Of a stretch of DNA of 64,000 nucleotides, positions 45,701 through 60,000 are shown in pieces. The stretch is from the NCBI GenBank assembly GCA_030386875.1, contig CM059560.1, positions 47,658,757 to 47,722,756 of the forward strand, written 5' to 3'. The notes below the pieces were generated by a model that was given only the letters and a program-made list of their open reading frames with translations, did no database searches and was not told where the DNA came from. Position numbers and translations under genes: made by a program. The first letter of the stretch is position 1, and every line of letters begins with the position of its first letter. The DNA comes from Morinoia aosen (taxonomy: Eukaryota > Arthropoda > Malacostraca > Amphipoda > Talitridae).

Positions 45701-48700
45701 AACATCAAAAAACGATCTCTCAAGTTTATGAGACTGTCTCTTTTTGCTTCACGATACAAACTCAGTCAGCATCAGCATTGTCTTCATGTTTATGTCGAAT
45801 GACGGCATCGATAACCCAAATAAGAAGTTGGGCTCCAGCCCTAAAAAAAAATGCAGCACCACGAATGATTGTTGAGTAGGAGACGCATCCACTCTTTTAA
45901 ATCTTTTGATCTAAAACTGAATTTATGACACACTGATGCACTTGCGTCTTAGAGTATTGGCGAAGTCGATCTAAAACAGCATGGGCCATATCTCAAGGGA
46001 AACATTTCGTATTGCATTAAAGCCGACGCTTTCTCATGCCTCTCCAAGTCAGTGACTTGGCAAGCTAAGAAATTTCGTCATATTAAAAAGGAGCGTTTGA
46101 TATATATATCAGTCTTCTACGAAATTAACATTTATTTTCTTTACTGCAAGAGCCAGTTTGGTGGAACTATATTCAGATTATTCCTTTATTTGTACACTGA
46201 TTTAAAACTCATTCACCATATCTACAATTAATCAAATCTAACTCATTAATTGGGGTAAGTTAGTTGTGAAGTTATTACGATGAATGATTATGGACAATTC
46301 TTTAAACAAGTGGAGAAAAAATGGCATTCCAGGGAACGAGTAGGTTGGAGGGAGTTCTACTCCGTAATTTGAAATACGTACGAAGTTTTGAGCGTAGCTA
46401 AAAAAGAATGATTTAAATGTTTGAACTATTTAAAAAGTCTAATAGTGGAACAATCATTGGAAATTTCATTATTTATGAAAAATTCGCCTTTTGGGCACAA
46501 TCGAATTTTGTAAACACACTATTAGTGCATGCTACAAATTTTTAAAGCTCTTTTCATTCAATACGTTCGATAATTTTTTGCTTTTACCTAAGTCTTCTTC
46601 AAAGGTGGTGCCCTAATCTATGTCAGTAATGGAAGCGATACGTATTATGTTTTGACATGCACGCATCAAGGCTCTCATTTTGGCGTTCGACGAGAATTCC
46701 TGAGAAACGTTAATAAGTTAACACGTTGACTACGTTTGTGCGGTTGCTACGGTTGGTTCGGTAGAGTTGTCAGTAGCGGAATTGAAAAACGGAGTGTCCT
46801 GCTCAAATCCATTCTTACCTTTTCTATTAGGTATGACAAATATAATTGTATGATAATATTTTACCTCGTATGCTAAAAGGAATTTTGAAAAGGTATTGAA
46901 AAAATTGAAATGCTATTCATTTATTTCGGTATGGAGATGAGCAATTTACCTAGTGGTACGCACATGTCTCGATGCGTAGTGAGTGAGTTGAGTTAGTGTA
47001 GGCCAGGAGAGGCACCATGCAGGGCTAGAGGCGCGCCCGGGCAGGGTGTGTGCTGCGCGCCGCCTCCGCAAACGAGACGCGCACTTTGACCAAGGAATTT
47101 TAAATAAGGAATTGGTAATAAAGACAGTGATTTTTTGTACTTACGAAGGAATGAATAATAATTTTCTTTTGTATTTAGTAGCAGTGACGTACAGGTGATT
47201 CGTGATGTTTGCGAATGATACGATTTTTCATTCTTAGTAGGAAGTATCACAATCTGTAATAATTCATCAAGAAACAAGGGTCCCACCAACTAAAAGGTAC
47301 AAATACGCTTTAATTACCTTACAAAAAAAATTAAATTCATTGTAGAATAACTAACAAATTTGTGAAGCAAATGGCTAAATGAAAAATTTGACTAGAACAA
47401 TGCCAACGGACTTGGGGGCAAAATTTCCCTCAGAGCCTCAGGAATGTCGAGCTCAAACCAGGGCAGGAGCTTTGTACGAGAGGCAGTGTAAACATGATTC
47501 AATTATTGTAGGCTTTGAAAAAGGGCAGTTTTAAATAGAAGGCAGAAATGAAAAAGTAACCCAGATTTACTTTCATCAAGAGTCAGAATTCGTGTGTCCG
47601 AAACTTAAAAGTATTGACTTTGTTGCCGCATTTTTGCGAGAGAACATAACTCTTGAAATAGTGATTTCATTGGCGAATTACACACATGATTCTCCACTAC
47701 AGAGCTGTGCTGTACACGGATTGAATAATTTTTTTTAAATATTCAAATCGTCATAAAAAATTTTGTTTTATGAACTGAATTTTCTTTAACGGCGAATTTT
47801 CTGCCTATATTAAATGTTCGCATCTCTGGTCGCGATAGATCACTTCTCGTTCCTAGGGTGTGCAACAGTAGTGTAGTTTTTTTCCCTGATGAGTGAAATC
47901 TGGAAACTGGAGACAAAATTTGATACATGACTAAGCGCCTCTCTTCTCTGCGACTTTCAAAACCCACGAAGGTTCGGATATAGCAATCATTAATTTTGAG
48001 AAATACTTGAGTTGAGTATATCTAAGGAACTAAGGAAAGAGTTTCAATAATGTCAATAAATTTTTCACTGCTCTGCAGCTTACTCAGCCTGAGTCTCAGT
48101 CTTACGAATCAGTCTGAAAAAGAACAGGGATTTCGAGCGAGAGAGAAATAACACATTACAAACTCCACTGATGCGTTTTCATTTATGAGTGTACATGGCT
48201 GTCAAGGCTATGGCTCTTAATTTAAATTTAAACGTGGAATAAACCGCCCCAGCTCGTAGACTACGTGAAAGTTTTGCATTCTTTCGAGACGTGGAGTTTG
48301 AAAGGGCGGAAGAGGTTCATACACTCTGAGAACTGTAGACCAGATGCGCACCAAATCATGCAGCACATCCAAGAGAAAGGAGAAGAGTAGAAGAAGAGGC
48401 GGCAGCCTCAGCGAGTCTCCCTTCTCGCATCGACACACAAATGGACCCCAGAGTCAAGGTCGGGCCGAGCACGCGTCCAACCGCCACCTCCTGTTGAGAA
48501 CCGCCCTCGCCCACAACCCCACACAGCTGTAAACCTTCGCCTGCACCTGCCAGCTTATGCCAATGAAAAATACAAGTGAAAGTGCACGGTTGGTCAACAC
48601 AGCAGATGTCTAACAAAACAACAGATAGCATTGCAAGCTTCACTATCACTGCTGCACTTGAGCGCCACCTTGCTGAACTCAATAAAAATTGTGCAAAACA

Positions 48701-50796
48701 AAGTTTGAATTAGTTTATTTTCTAGTAAAATGCTAGTGATTTATGTAGAATATTATTATTTTAAGCATATTTCACAAATCTAAGGATGGAGCTATAGTGG
48801 AAGTGGGTTCTACGCAAGTCACCATGAAGCGCCTTCAACAAGTGAATGAGCTTAAATTAAAAGCATACAAAATGTGAGTTAGTTCCTCTCATCGGGTAAG
48901 AGACAGTGAAATCAAGATAACGAAATTTGTACAATAAATACAAAATTGAATTTCACTGAAAAAAAGGAGTGAACTTCCACTGATAATGCTCAAAATTTCA
49001 TGACGCTAACTTACAAACTGATTAGCTTTATGCTCGTACCATGTAAACTTTGTAAAAATATTGTATTTTTAAAAACATACAGTTCCACATGACTTCGTTC
49101 ACAAAATGCTAAATGCAAGCGCAGTAATTCTGATATACGTCATCAAGAATCGTTGACGATGGTATTGAATCAGACATATAGAAATTCAGTAATATCCGTA
49201 CCGTAGATCATAGCAACGAAGTGCTCAAAATAGTTGTGTACATGAAAAAGGCGAGCTCAAGTCAGCTGGAACGACCGCATTGCTCCAAAGTTCAGTGACG
49301 CTTTAGGAACAGTGCAGACTGATAAGAGAGGAGGTAAGTGAGGTCACAAGCTCGTATAAGGCACGATAGCAGCAGCACCGCAAAAGCACAGCAGGTCAAC
49401 GAGCGAGGCTTGGTAAACGTTTGCCGAATACACGAGGCAGCGAGGGCCTCTGTTTCGACGAGCTGCATTCACGTTGAACAGGTAATAGGCTCTGAACACC
49501 TTGTAGGTAGAAAGGAGGAATAATGTGTGATTGAACGAGGCTCCAGTTAACCGAAGTGAACTGTGGGCCTAGCTTATTTGAAGATATTTCGACTCTGACT
49601 TACGAAATCTATTCTTGGCAAAGAAGTATTTTGCTATATTCATGAGCAGCATTTCGCTCCTCTGTACTGTTCTTCAATAATGATTGAATAATATACTACA
49701 TTACATTGGTTCAAAAAAAATATATCTAGTTACACCTGATATCGCACAGACCAATAGAGTAAATGTTTGTAAAATCGTATAAATATTCTGCTGCTATAAG
49801 CCTAATCAAATAGGGTAAATAGATATGTGTTCATATGGAAAAAGGTAATGTAAACTTTTCTAAATTCTTTTTCTTTGAGCAATAGATAAAAGCAAATCAA
49901 GCTGGATTTCTGATGCCTTTTTGTTTGCCTTGTTTACCATCGTTCACAGATGAAACCTTATAAGGTAGAGGTTTATTATCTTACCAAAAACATCAGTGAC
50001 ATCCGTAGGCCAAACATGCTAACCAAAATTAATGTTTCGTAACAAAATACGCAGAAGCATTTGAAATTATAGACATGTAATGACACAAATGAGACTTTCG
50101 AGCTGCTGTGGTATCAGATGAACACGTCAAGAGAACAGTGCGAGCAGTGTTCGAGTGACACCAGAGAATGTTCTCTGCTAACATGCATAGGGTCAGGGAG
50201 GTGAACTTGGCTTATAGGGAAGAGCGAGAGGAAAGAAAAGCTGTAGTGAAGCAACGGCCCCACGTGACTATGAGCGCAGGCAAATATGCGACACTTCAAA
50301 ACAGCCTCAAAGATAGCGATTGCGAAAAGCCGTATATAGACGAGCGCTGGAAAAGAATGTCAGGAGAAAAACTTTGACATCTGTAAAGAGCTGTATGAAA
50401 TGGAAAGAAATTACCTAATTATTAGACAATGTCCTCAATCTCTCTTTGTCCTCAAGGATCCATAGGAAACGAAAGATTTATCTCGCACAGTGTACGGCAA
50501 AACCTAATTCGGTTTGTAGAGAGGAAGAAATAGAAATGATGGAACCTCGTAGTGGAGTATTGCAAGACGTCTTACGTATCCAACTCGAGTAGAATTGTAA
50601 CCACTTTTATTTGAGGAATACGTTGCAGAGAGTGCCCGCAATTACACGACCAAATCGCAGTCTGCGAAGATTGACGGACAGTGAACAACATGTGTCCAGC
50701 CTCACGGACACGACGCAGGGGGCGCTCAGAACCACGAACACCGCAGGGAAAGTGACCCCATGCTGGCTCACAAGCACACATCGTCTTACAGGTGTC
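36786..50796. other. No gene recognised
   Basis: This 14 kb of spacer contains GC/CpG-rich patches at about 38200-38350, 39240-39420, 42530-42620, 46980-47100 and 48380-48540. ORFs are all under about 115 codons and none is recognisable. A sequence ending in TATTATAGTATAGAT at about 43150-43170, preceded by GACGGACGGACATGG, may be the tail of an interspersed repeat, but I cannot assign it. I see no TIR pairs, tRNAs or arrays. Confidence 0.5.
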
Positions 50797-50930
50797 TAGA
50801 ATCATTAAAACCTCATGGCTAATGTCCAGAATCATGAAAAACCTCATGGTGTTTAGAATCATGAAAACATCACTGCATGTATTCGATAAAATCTCATGGC
50901 AGGTATTCAGAATCACGATCGTCAGAATCA
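50797..50930. repeat. Degenerate 27-30-bp tandem repeat
   Basis: The word (C/T)AGAATCA recurs at 50797, 50827, 50854, 50908 and 50923, with AAAACCTCATGG-like text between the earlier copies. It decays downstream to about 51050. Confidence 0.6.
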
Positions 50931-51986
50931 CAGCTTTTTCCTCATATCGGATGTGTGAAATCACGATCACTGCATGGCGGGTGCCCGGAATCGCTAACAC
51001 CCATAGCAGACATTCAGGATCATTGCCTTCTCGTGTCAAGCGTCCAGAACATCCTTATGATTTTGAGTTGCAGCGGCTCTGTAGTCGCCAAGCTACAGTT
51101 ATTCAGAACACAGATGTTGTGATGACAAGCGAGTCACGACCCAGCATGAGAACTATGTTATGACGCAACAGAACACTGCCATGCACGGGTCACTCTACGT
51201 GCATATATGGGCCGGTGAGGAAAGGTTTTCTGCCAACAGAGAAACAGGAATAAAACCTGAGAGTTCAAAATGAAAAGTGTGCCATTTATAACAGTGCCTT
51301 TTTTAGAAATAATTTTCCAAGAAAAGCAGCTGGTTCGTTAGACGAAACGTTACACAAGAGGCATTTTAAGACGCTGGGTATGCAGTAGATAACTCAGACG
51401 TGGACCTTTAAAATGGCAAAGTTTTTTCACACGCTGCTGAGAAAAATGTGCTTCGAATGCTTTCTGGTCTTAAGTTAACAGGCAAATTCATTATAGATTA
51501 GATAATAAGTTAACTTAAACCTCCTTAACCACAACAGAGTTATTTCTAATAGGAAGGTTGACGGCCCCATTTAGTAAGGAACGAAGGACACGGGGAATAC
51601 TTATGTGCACAAAGTAAGTTCCCACACCATACGCATAGGAAGATTGAAATAATTTTTTGAAACAAGATAAAAGTAGAAGAAAGCAAAAGAGGCTGAAAAA
51701 AAGACTCCAGTGAACCAAAACAAGATGATCCGTAACTAACCAAAAAAAAAAGAATCTTTATTCAACACAAAAAAGGTCACTTCACCTTCGACTTTGAAAA
51801 TCACATCTTCCCATCTTAATTTATAGTAAATACAGTAGTTGTTTCCCCCTCAGGGGAAAAGACATCAAAAAATTCTGATTGAACATACACGTCAAGCGAT
51901 GCTCTATTTTACTAGCAGGATGATTTTAGTTCCAAATAATTCAATGCTGAAAACGCGCTCACATGTACAATTGCTGGCGTGTATAA
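50931..51986. other. No gene recognised
   Basis: Residual traces of the preceding repeat, then AT-rich spacer. Confidence 0.6.
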
Positions 51987-52150
51987 GTAAATGGCTAATG
52001 GAACAAACGCCAGAAATTCACTTCTCCGGAATGAATAAGGCGTCATTAATCGGTTTGGATTGACTGATAATAAATAGCTAATGGAACAGACGTCAGAAAT
52101 TAACTTTTCCTGAGCAAATAAGCAGACATTATTAAGACATTAAGTCTATC
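51987..52150. repeat. 83-bp tandem duplication, diverged
   Basis: ATGGCTAATGGAACAAACG at 51991 and ATAGCTAATGGAACAGACG at 52074 start two copies. Both continue with TCAGAAATT-like and CTT(C)TCC-like text, with several substitutions. Confidence 0.7.
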
Positions 52151-52193
52151 TAAACATTATTAGTTTAGAAGACATTATTAGTTTAGATAGACT
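52143..52193. repeat. 13-bp inverted repeat with internal 18-bp duplication
   Basis: AGTCTATCTAAAC at 52143-52155 is the exact reverse complement of 52181-52193. Between them ACATTATTAGTTTAGA is present twice, 18 bases apart. Confidence 0.75.
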
Positions 52194-54019
52194 GATGAAA
52201 CTTACATTAAAAGTACGGTCAAGTATGGAAATAAATAATTATTATCTCACTAGTTATTCACTTTTATAACAGTAACTTGATTTCAAAAATTAGAACTAGA
52301 ATATGCTCTTTCTTAAACCCTTTGATACCAACTCAACAGTAACTTAAGTTCCGTCGGCGTGTGCATCGGCGCTGTTGCTAATTTCAAGCGTTGGCGATGA
52401 AGTCGAAGATGACAAATGTCCGGTTTGAAATATTTCCTGTCGAAGGAGGCGACATTTGAGCGAAGTAAGTCTGATCGTCTTCGCCGGAGCCGCGAAACTA
52501 TCCGTGGCATCTGACCACAGCTTCCGCTAGGGCGCGCCTCAAATTTTTACCCTTTAGGGTCAAATATTTGGGTGCAATTTGCTCTTCTTCGGTTAGTAAC
52601 AAAAAATTAAAGGTACATCTCAGGAAAATTGTGATGACGTTCGATGCCGTAGAAGCCTTGAGTGTACTTCATATGATAGCATGAATGGAGAATTAGGGTT
52701 TAAATTGTTTAATTTTCCAGTGTTGCATCTTCTCAATTCACTGTTGACGTAGGTGAAAGATCGTTTTAAGCATGAGAGTGCACAAATCAATAAAAATTAC
52801 GCTTGTAAAATAAATAAATAAATTGTCATTCCCACAAATATGAGTATGCCTGTGCATTGTAGAAATACGATAATGCAACGAATTATGATTGCGATGACGG
52901 TCTCATGGCTACCAGATCAGCTGCACTAGTAGCATTGAAGGCAGCCAAACTTGCAATGCTATACAGCGGAATATTGTACGTTCTGTATCTCACGCTGCGG
53001 CAATCTCAAGCTAATCAGCGCTACGGTCTACAAACACAACATAGGAAATGTTAGCTGGAAAATTTCTTCCCGGGAACTAATAATTTATGACTCGGATGCC
53101 AGCAATCATCGAGAACGCGAGAGTCGATTGATACGTAGGGCAGGTCTGGTTTTTGCGGTTCTATATTCAACGTCACAATTATTGTGAACGTGGTTTAACA
53201 ACTGTCATCCGCTGAGGCGGAGACGTTCGACTGTGCAAGGAAGCATCACAACCAGAAGAAAATTTAAAATGTAAAGAACGAAACAAAAACGTATCGAAGA
53301 CACTCTGGTTAAAGATTGTCATGCAATGACAGCCATCATGAGTTATTTTACGTGGCATACTCCAGCAAACTAAAAAACTTCAAATTTCGAGTAGTTTTTC
53401 GCCATCAAAAACACAAACGAACAAAAAACGAATTTTTTAACATTGAAATCGAACTGCACAGCAGAAAGAGTGTATAAAACTAGTCAACACATTGGCCAGA
53501 AAAGAAGTTCTATAGCAAACTAAAATCCGAAATTACTACTGAAAGCCGTTTCAAAAATAACACACAAATATGTTTCCCATGTTTACGAGCGTCTCAAAAA
53601 AAGTCAGCTTAACTAACGCGGGCTAAAAATTCAGCTGGTCGTATATTTCAGGGAGAAAATTCGACGTAATGTTTAGAAGGGCCGCCGATAACAAAGCAGC
53701 AGAGGTTGCAGCGGTGACACAGAGCGGCCTGCCCCAGCCTGCACATGGTCGCCCTGATGCAAGGTCGCCTGCACCGTCACTACTGCCACCAGCCTGGCCA
53801 CTCGCACCACAGCACACAATAAAAAAGGTACGGTCCAGCCTCAACTAAAATCAACGTAACTGTGACCGCAGTCCACAAATTTACTCGTTAAATATAATGA
53901 AGTTGGAACATTGAAATAATTTTGTTACAGTCATAAAATATTCTGATGTAGCTGTGATGAATAATTTATACTACACAGACTATACATAATACTGCGCATA
54001 AATGAACTCGCTTCGATAA
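52194..54019. other. No gene recognised
   Basis: Spacer with a GC-rich patch at 53680-53830 that shares GCAGCGGTGAC and AGAGCGGCC with the patch at 23330. Confidence 0.6.
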
Positions 54020-54090
54020 TTTGATCGCACAGGAAAAGGGACGCAGTAGGCGGATTTGATCGCACAGGAAAAGGGTCGCAGTAGGCGGAT
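54020..54090. repeat. 35-bp tandem duplication, 2 copies
   Basis: TTGATCGCACAGGAAAAGGG starts at 54021 and 54056. The copies differ at one base (GGGACGC versus GGGTCGC). Confidence 0.9.
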
Positions 54091-57000
54091 AAATATCTCA
54101 ACTTTCTCAGCATATTTAGACAATTTCTGATACACAGATGGTACATATCACCATTTCAAGTTGATTACAAGTTGATTTCAAGTTAATTTGCAAAGGTCAC
54201 ATATAAAGAAAATAAACAAATAAAGTAGTGGAAATAATTTTAAATGCATCTGTCTTCATAGCAAGCTTTTGTCTGTCTTCAAGCTTTTGTAATACTGCTT
54301 TTGATTTAATACAATTTCCCTACGTGTATATATTGTAATACTAAATTATAACACCTATAATAATAAAAAAGCTATGAAAATAAACATTTACAATTTGTAT
54401 CAGGCGATGCGAATCTTAATGCGAACACTTAACTTTTGGAATTGGAAATGAGGACACTCGAAAAAAAGACAAATGTATTTCCCAATGAAAAAAGTCGCAC
54501 GATGAAGAAAAAAGTAACAGATTTGCTATATGAGCGAGCATTAGAAAGCACTGTTCTGATATTAGCATCTAAAAGCAAGAAAAAGCATGCAGGATTAGAC
54601 GTCCTTTCTAAAATTTCATTTACGACGAAAAATTCAGTGATGGAATATGCTAAGAAATGTTGAAGTTTAATATTCCTTGATCTCCTCGTTGATTTTACAA
54701 AATTAGTGCAGACCAGATGCGTGGGCGTTCTAGAATCCGAAGGAAGTGCTAGTAAACATTGAAATAATCCAATCAACTAAAATACTTCCCGTTCGTGAGT
54801 ATACCTTCTTTGAGTGTCCTAAGCTTTTTTCCGCCCCGAAAATTTAAATTTTCGCATTGAAAGTCGTGTAACCAGGCATAATCTGGAAAATATTAGTACT
54901 TCTAGTTTTAATTTTGAAATGTATACACCTGTTGAAATTTCCGTGCATTAAAATTCGCATTAGAAAATTTGTGAAGACATATGCTAGAGTCTTAAATTTA
55001 TTACCACTGCTTCATGCAGTCACTTGAACATATGGTAACCTCATGTGCTTACAAAACCTGAATATCACAACAATTTCGCTTATACATTTTAAAAATGCAT
55101 TCCATGAATATGGTGAGAACATCATATTAACAGGAGAAAGCACAAATGGTGTCCTTTTTAAAAGACAAGAAAAAGGAGCAAAAGTCTGGCATATTAGTAC
55201 ACGGCACAAGAGGCAAGGTCAGTTGGACAGCGGGCAAGTTCACCTGAGACGTACAAGGAATTGAAGGCTATGGGCTCAACTGTACGAGCTCTCCACCGCA
55301 GCACTAGACTACCAGAAAGGATGTGAGCGATCAGAAGCAGCTGCATGAATAAAATATATTGCTTCACACAAGCATCGATGTACATGGGGAGAAATTGTGC
55401 GGTAAGAACACGAGAATAACTTAACCTTGAAGGTTGCGATGGAAGAATAAAAGAGTTAACTGTACAGCTTTAGCACTAGATTTTAAATGAATTACTGACT
55501 ACCACAACGAGCAAATATAAATTTAAGTGAATGAAATTACCAAACGTAAAGAAGGTGGTAGAATATGAGGCATTTCTGTGGAACCAAGCGCCAAGTTCTA
55601 TTAGCACAAGTCCACACAGTTTCATGCTGAACTTTTAGAGTGAGGCGTGAGAGTTAGCAGCCACCCTCCACCTGCTGAGAACGAGTCAAATCCCTCAACT
55701 TCTGAACCATGGTAGGCACGATAGCTTAAATCGAATACCTTATCCTCTCTGGCCAGGCTAACATCATTGCCTCGTTTCAGAATATGCCTGTACAAGATTA
55801 CAAATGACAACGTGATGTACAAGAAATGATTGAAAATAAGCAGGAAGAGTGATGCGATTGCATTGAAGTCAAATGTAAAGACCGTGATTTCTTTTCTCAT
55901 TAGCAATGCAATTGAATGCGCGTCTATTATGCAAAATATTTGTCAATAAATTTATTCGGACTCCTCTACTCCAACTGAAAAAAATTAAGCTCAAAAAATG
56001 AGATGCAATGGGAAAACGTTAAAACCTCAGAGTGTACGACGTGTCAATGCCGTAAAATATCCTCAGGCACAAACAACTTCAGCCAGTGAAAGTGTTCATG
56101 AATCTCAAACAGAGAACTATAATATAACAAAAAACTAAAAACCTATTTAAAGACAAATTGAAAAATCCGAAGCGAATTCGAATAGACACTGGGTAACCTT
56201 TCGAAGAATATCCATTAAAGCATACATTAGTGATAAACATTTTATAATTCAATGGAAGTAGCGTCGTGAAATATGAATTTAGTAAACACGAACACACAAA
56301 TACAAATAAGAATGACGACGAGAAAGAACACGAAGGAGTATACTGCGTGTATTGAACGACTTTCAGAATAAAAAATTCTAAAAAATTTACTCAAAACTTA
56401 AAATCAACCGAGGAAATTTTTTGCTTAAACCATGCTTAAACTATGCTTTTGCTTAAACCAAATTCGAAATAGATAGCCCACGCTGAGTAGAAACATCTGA
56501 TTGAAAGCTTCTTACGAATTCAAATTCAACTAAAATCAAAATTTTGCTGGACAGAAAATTCAAAGTGTGAAGTAAATTTAGAACTTTGGCTATAACGGTA
56601 AGCAGCGAAGAAGGTGAGAAAGAGGAAGAGAGAGAGTGAAGCCCCACTAGTGTATAAGCATTTGGTGCGTCGCCTTGACCGCTATCTGAGAGGGAGGTTA
56701 CGGAGGGTGACAGACCAGCCTGGCAGACCTGGTCACAGGGAAGAGGGGGCAGTGCCATATGAAACGACACCTCGTCATACCCAACACCTGCTTCAGCAAA
56801 ACCTCGAATTTATGAACGAAATTCATAATTCTAGCATGAACACACTAAAAACCGAAGGAAAGATAACATGAATTGGACGCTGAGATTATAAAAAGAAACT
56901 TAGGATATTGCACGAGCATTCGGTGAAATTGCAAGTGGATACTGAAAACAAATAATGAGGATTTTACAACATAACAGCTAAGATAAAATTGATGACTCAC

Positions 57001-60000
57001 AGAAATAGGTATGTAGGGCGAGTGAGTTGACCTACAAGTTGAAGAGACTCAACAAAAAACTGCAGTACACAGAAGGTAGTGTCCCAAAGCGTCCAATGAT
57101 AAGCATCAAGCAGGAGCTCTAGGTTCCCTGAGAGAGTGAAAGTGATGGTGGGATTCGGTGCCAGATTCTTGTTTGAACAGTTGAGGTTCATGCCAATTAG
57201 TTAACATAAAAAAGCCGTTGAACTCACTGACACAAGTAGAAGTAAACAAAGCGAGTCTAACAAAAGAGCCAAGACAGCAATCAACAAGGATGGGAAAAAC
57301 GACACGAGTATCTATATTTATGGGAAATTTAAGTAAGCGAGACAGCATCGAAAAATGAGTCAGTTACTCAGATTGTATGAGCAATGCTACAAATTTCATA
57401 TCAAAAATTTCCCTCAGCTATTCAGGAGAAAGAGATGGTATGTTAATTTGCACACTAAGAAAATAATTCAACGGAAAATTTCACGAGCTGCCATTTTAGC
57501 ATGAATTAAATGAAATTAGCGTGCTACAATAAAATACATCGTATACTCAAAAAGAATTATTGGGCTGAAGCCCAAGCTTGAATTAGAGACCCTAGCAAAA
57601 AAAGTGGGTCTTACAGTGTACATTCATGACTGCATACCGAAAATTTCTAAGAAACTTGAGCCGAACGCGTCGACAGGTGATGTGGCAAACAAAACTGTAA
57701 AGGCACTATTCATGATCATATAAGAGTGTTTATCTTTTCAACAATGCCCTTTAAGAATTTATTCCTGTTCGTTCAATTTGATTAGGAAGTTCTTCTTTAC
57801 AAAACTCACAAATGGAGAGATGATTGGGGTATTTCTTTTTAGAGAAAAATAGAACGCAAATAATTTTTCTGCTCTGCGCATCATGGAAGTAAAGGTTATT
57901 TAAAAAATTAATTCAGTATAAACTTTTACGGGATTTATACTGAAGAAAAAATTTCAAGTTCAGTGACATGAATGCACATTTCAGTGTCTAATTTCGTCGT
58001 ATACTAGTAACACAATTTGATTTTAAGAAATTTCAAGCAAGCTCATGAAACGCGCGGCAAAATTTATAACCTTTCACTTCAGTTTATTCATATTTCCCAG
58101 CCGATGATTTCCTAATTCTGTGTAGGCGCCAAGCCTCATCTTTGAATACACACTGCACCTAGCCCGCGGCGGCGAACAAGCTCAGGACTACACCATGAGT
58201 AGACGAAGGATTGCAAGATGCATGAAGTCATCCTCAAGAAAATCCTAAGCTGAAGGAGGAAATGCTCCCATGAACTGCTCATCCCTGCATTCCGCTCTTC
58301 ATTGAAGCAAGAGTCCGCCCGCCAGTACTTGGGTACGATGAGGCCAAGGCAAAACTTGCCAATTTCTCTCTCCTTAGTTGTACTACAACGGCACGCGTAG
58401 GTCTTCTCATGAATTGTGCGCTCTTGTAGCAGTTCTGCGGTCACCAAATACGGCAAATAAATCGACGCCACTGTTAAAATGTTGTAAGCAATGTTGAATA
58501 ATTTCAGTGTTTGTAGTTAAGGCAAATGATTAATTTTTTGTTTCCACTTCTACGGCCAATCGTGTTCATATTTGGCATGCACGCTCACCTACAAGTACAT
58601 GGCGCGTATAATCAACCGAGTACACGTAAAGTACAATATAACCAATTTTTTAGAACACCGAGCTAAATCTCAGAACGCCTATTTACGTCGCACAAAAGCC
58701 CACATTATATTTTTCACAGGGTAATACAACGAAAAAATATTTATTCGCAATACAGTTATTACTTGAAGAACTCTAAGTGAAAGTCAAATGAGAAGAAGAA
58801 GCTTCTGAAAGTACAGTCCACAATCCAGTATTCAGTAGAAAAAAATAGAACCACACTGAGGTGGCTTCAAGTGGTAAACTGTTTAGGATTACCGTTTATG
58901 AAGTGAGACTGATAAAAATTACAAGTTGTTAATTGAAATAAGCAAATCATTATGGCACACTAAAGTTGCTTTAAAACATGGTCGATGACACGAGAAAAAA
59001 ATTAAAAAAGGAGACAGGGAAGACGCCCGTGACGTCCGTGTGTTTGACGGCTTTGTTGTCACGCCAAACAAACGCGCGTGACTGCACACACACACAAACG
59101 TGCAGTATGCGAGCATCCGCACTCACTTGAAAACTGAATATTTTTCTGCCCTCCAGAGTACACGGCTGCGGATGACGGGACAAAACGAGCAGCTATGGCT
59201 AACGTCCAAGAATACGTGAGAAATTAGTGTTCTTCAAAGTCTGCTTGTCTTCGAGTTCAAATCAAGATTTGCAAAGCTGTTTCGATCTAGAAACAAGTGT
59301 TGAATGGATAATTTGAGGTAAAGTACGATGTTCGGAGTAAAAATATTCTAAATTAGAGCAAACTACAGGCAATATATTATCAAGATCATCGCATCCTCAT
59401 AAATTACACTCGGCACGTTTCATTATCTTCCGTGTAGTCAAAATTATAGAACGACGGTCTAGCTCAGGCAAACTAGAAAAAAGTTGCTGCTCAGTCTTCC
59501 TTATCGGCGCACACGAACCAACTAGAAAAAATTTTGAACCACTTTCCTCGATACAAAAAATCATTCAAGGTGAGATTTAGAAGAGGCTCATTACAATCGA
59601 GTAACAAAATCTAGTATCAGCATACCGCTAAGAACGCTGCTATCTAACCCATCGGTGTTTAATTTGCGAGAGCGGACGAAAAATTACACTGCAAGGAAAC
59701 GCTCCAGCGATTTTTGAGGCATCTTCTTCAAAAGGCGAGAGAAGCTCGAGCACAATGTAGTATCTATTTCGAAGCTTTTACGGCCCAAATCGCATCGTCT
59801 TCTCAGCCCAATTTTTTATGGAAAAGGGAAGGAACTTTATCCAAGCCCAATACGGGATAGAGAGTGACAATCTTTCCAATATCACCACTGACAAAAAATC
59901 ACGTTTTAAAATATCTATTCCCTTTCATGAGCGTAGGATTTGTTCATGGAACCCACTCTTCAACATCTCCTAAGTTATTTGAATGTAAACTTATTACAAA

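Noticed and set aside
46107-46117. Short (TA)n microsatellite
   Set aside because: Too short to annotate as a repeat locus.
58136-58471. Minus-strand 111-codon frame as a host exon
   Set aside because: No domain or clear splice signals were recognised; its length is within chance for a locally GC-richer stretch.
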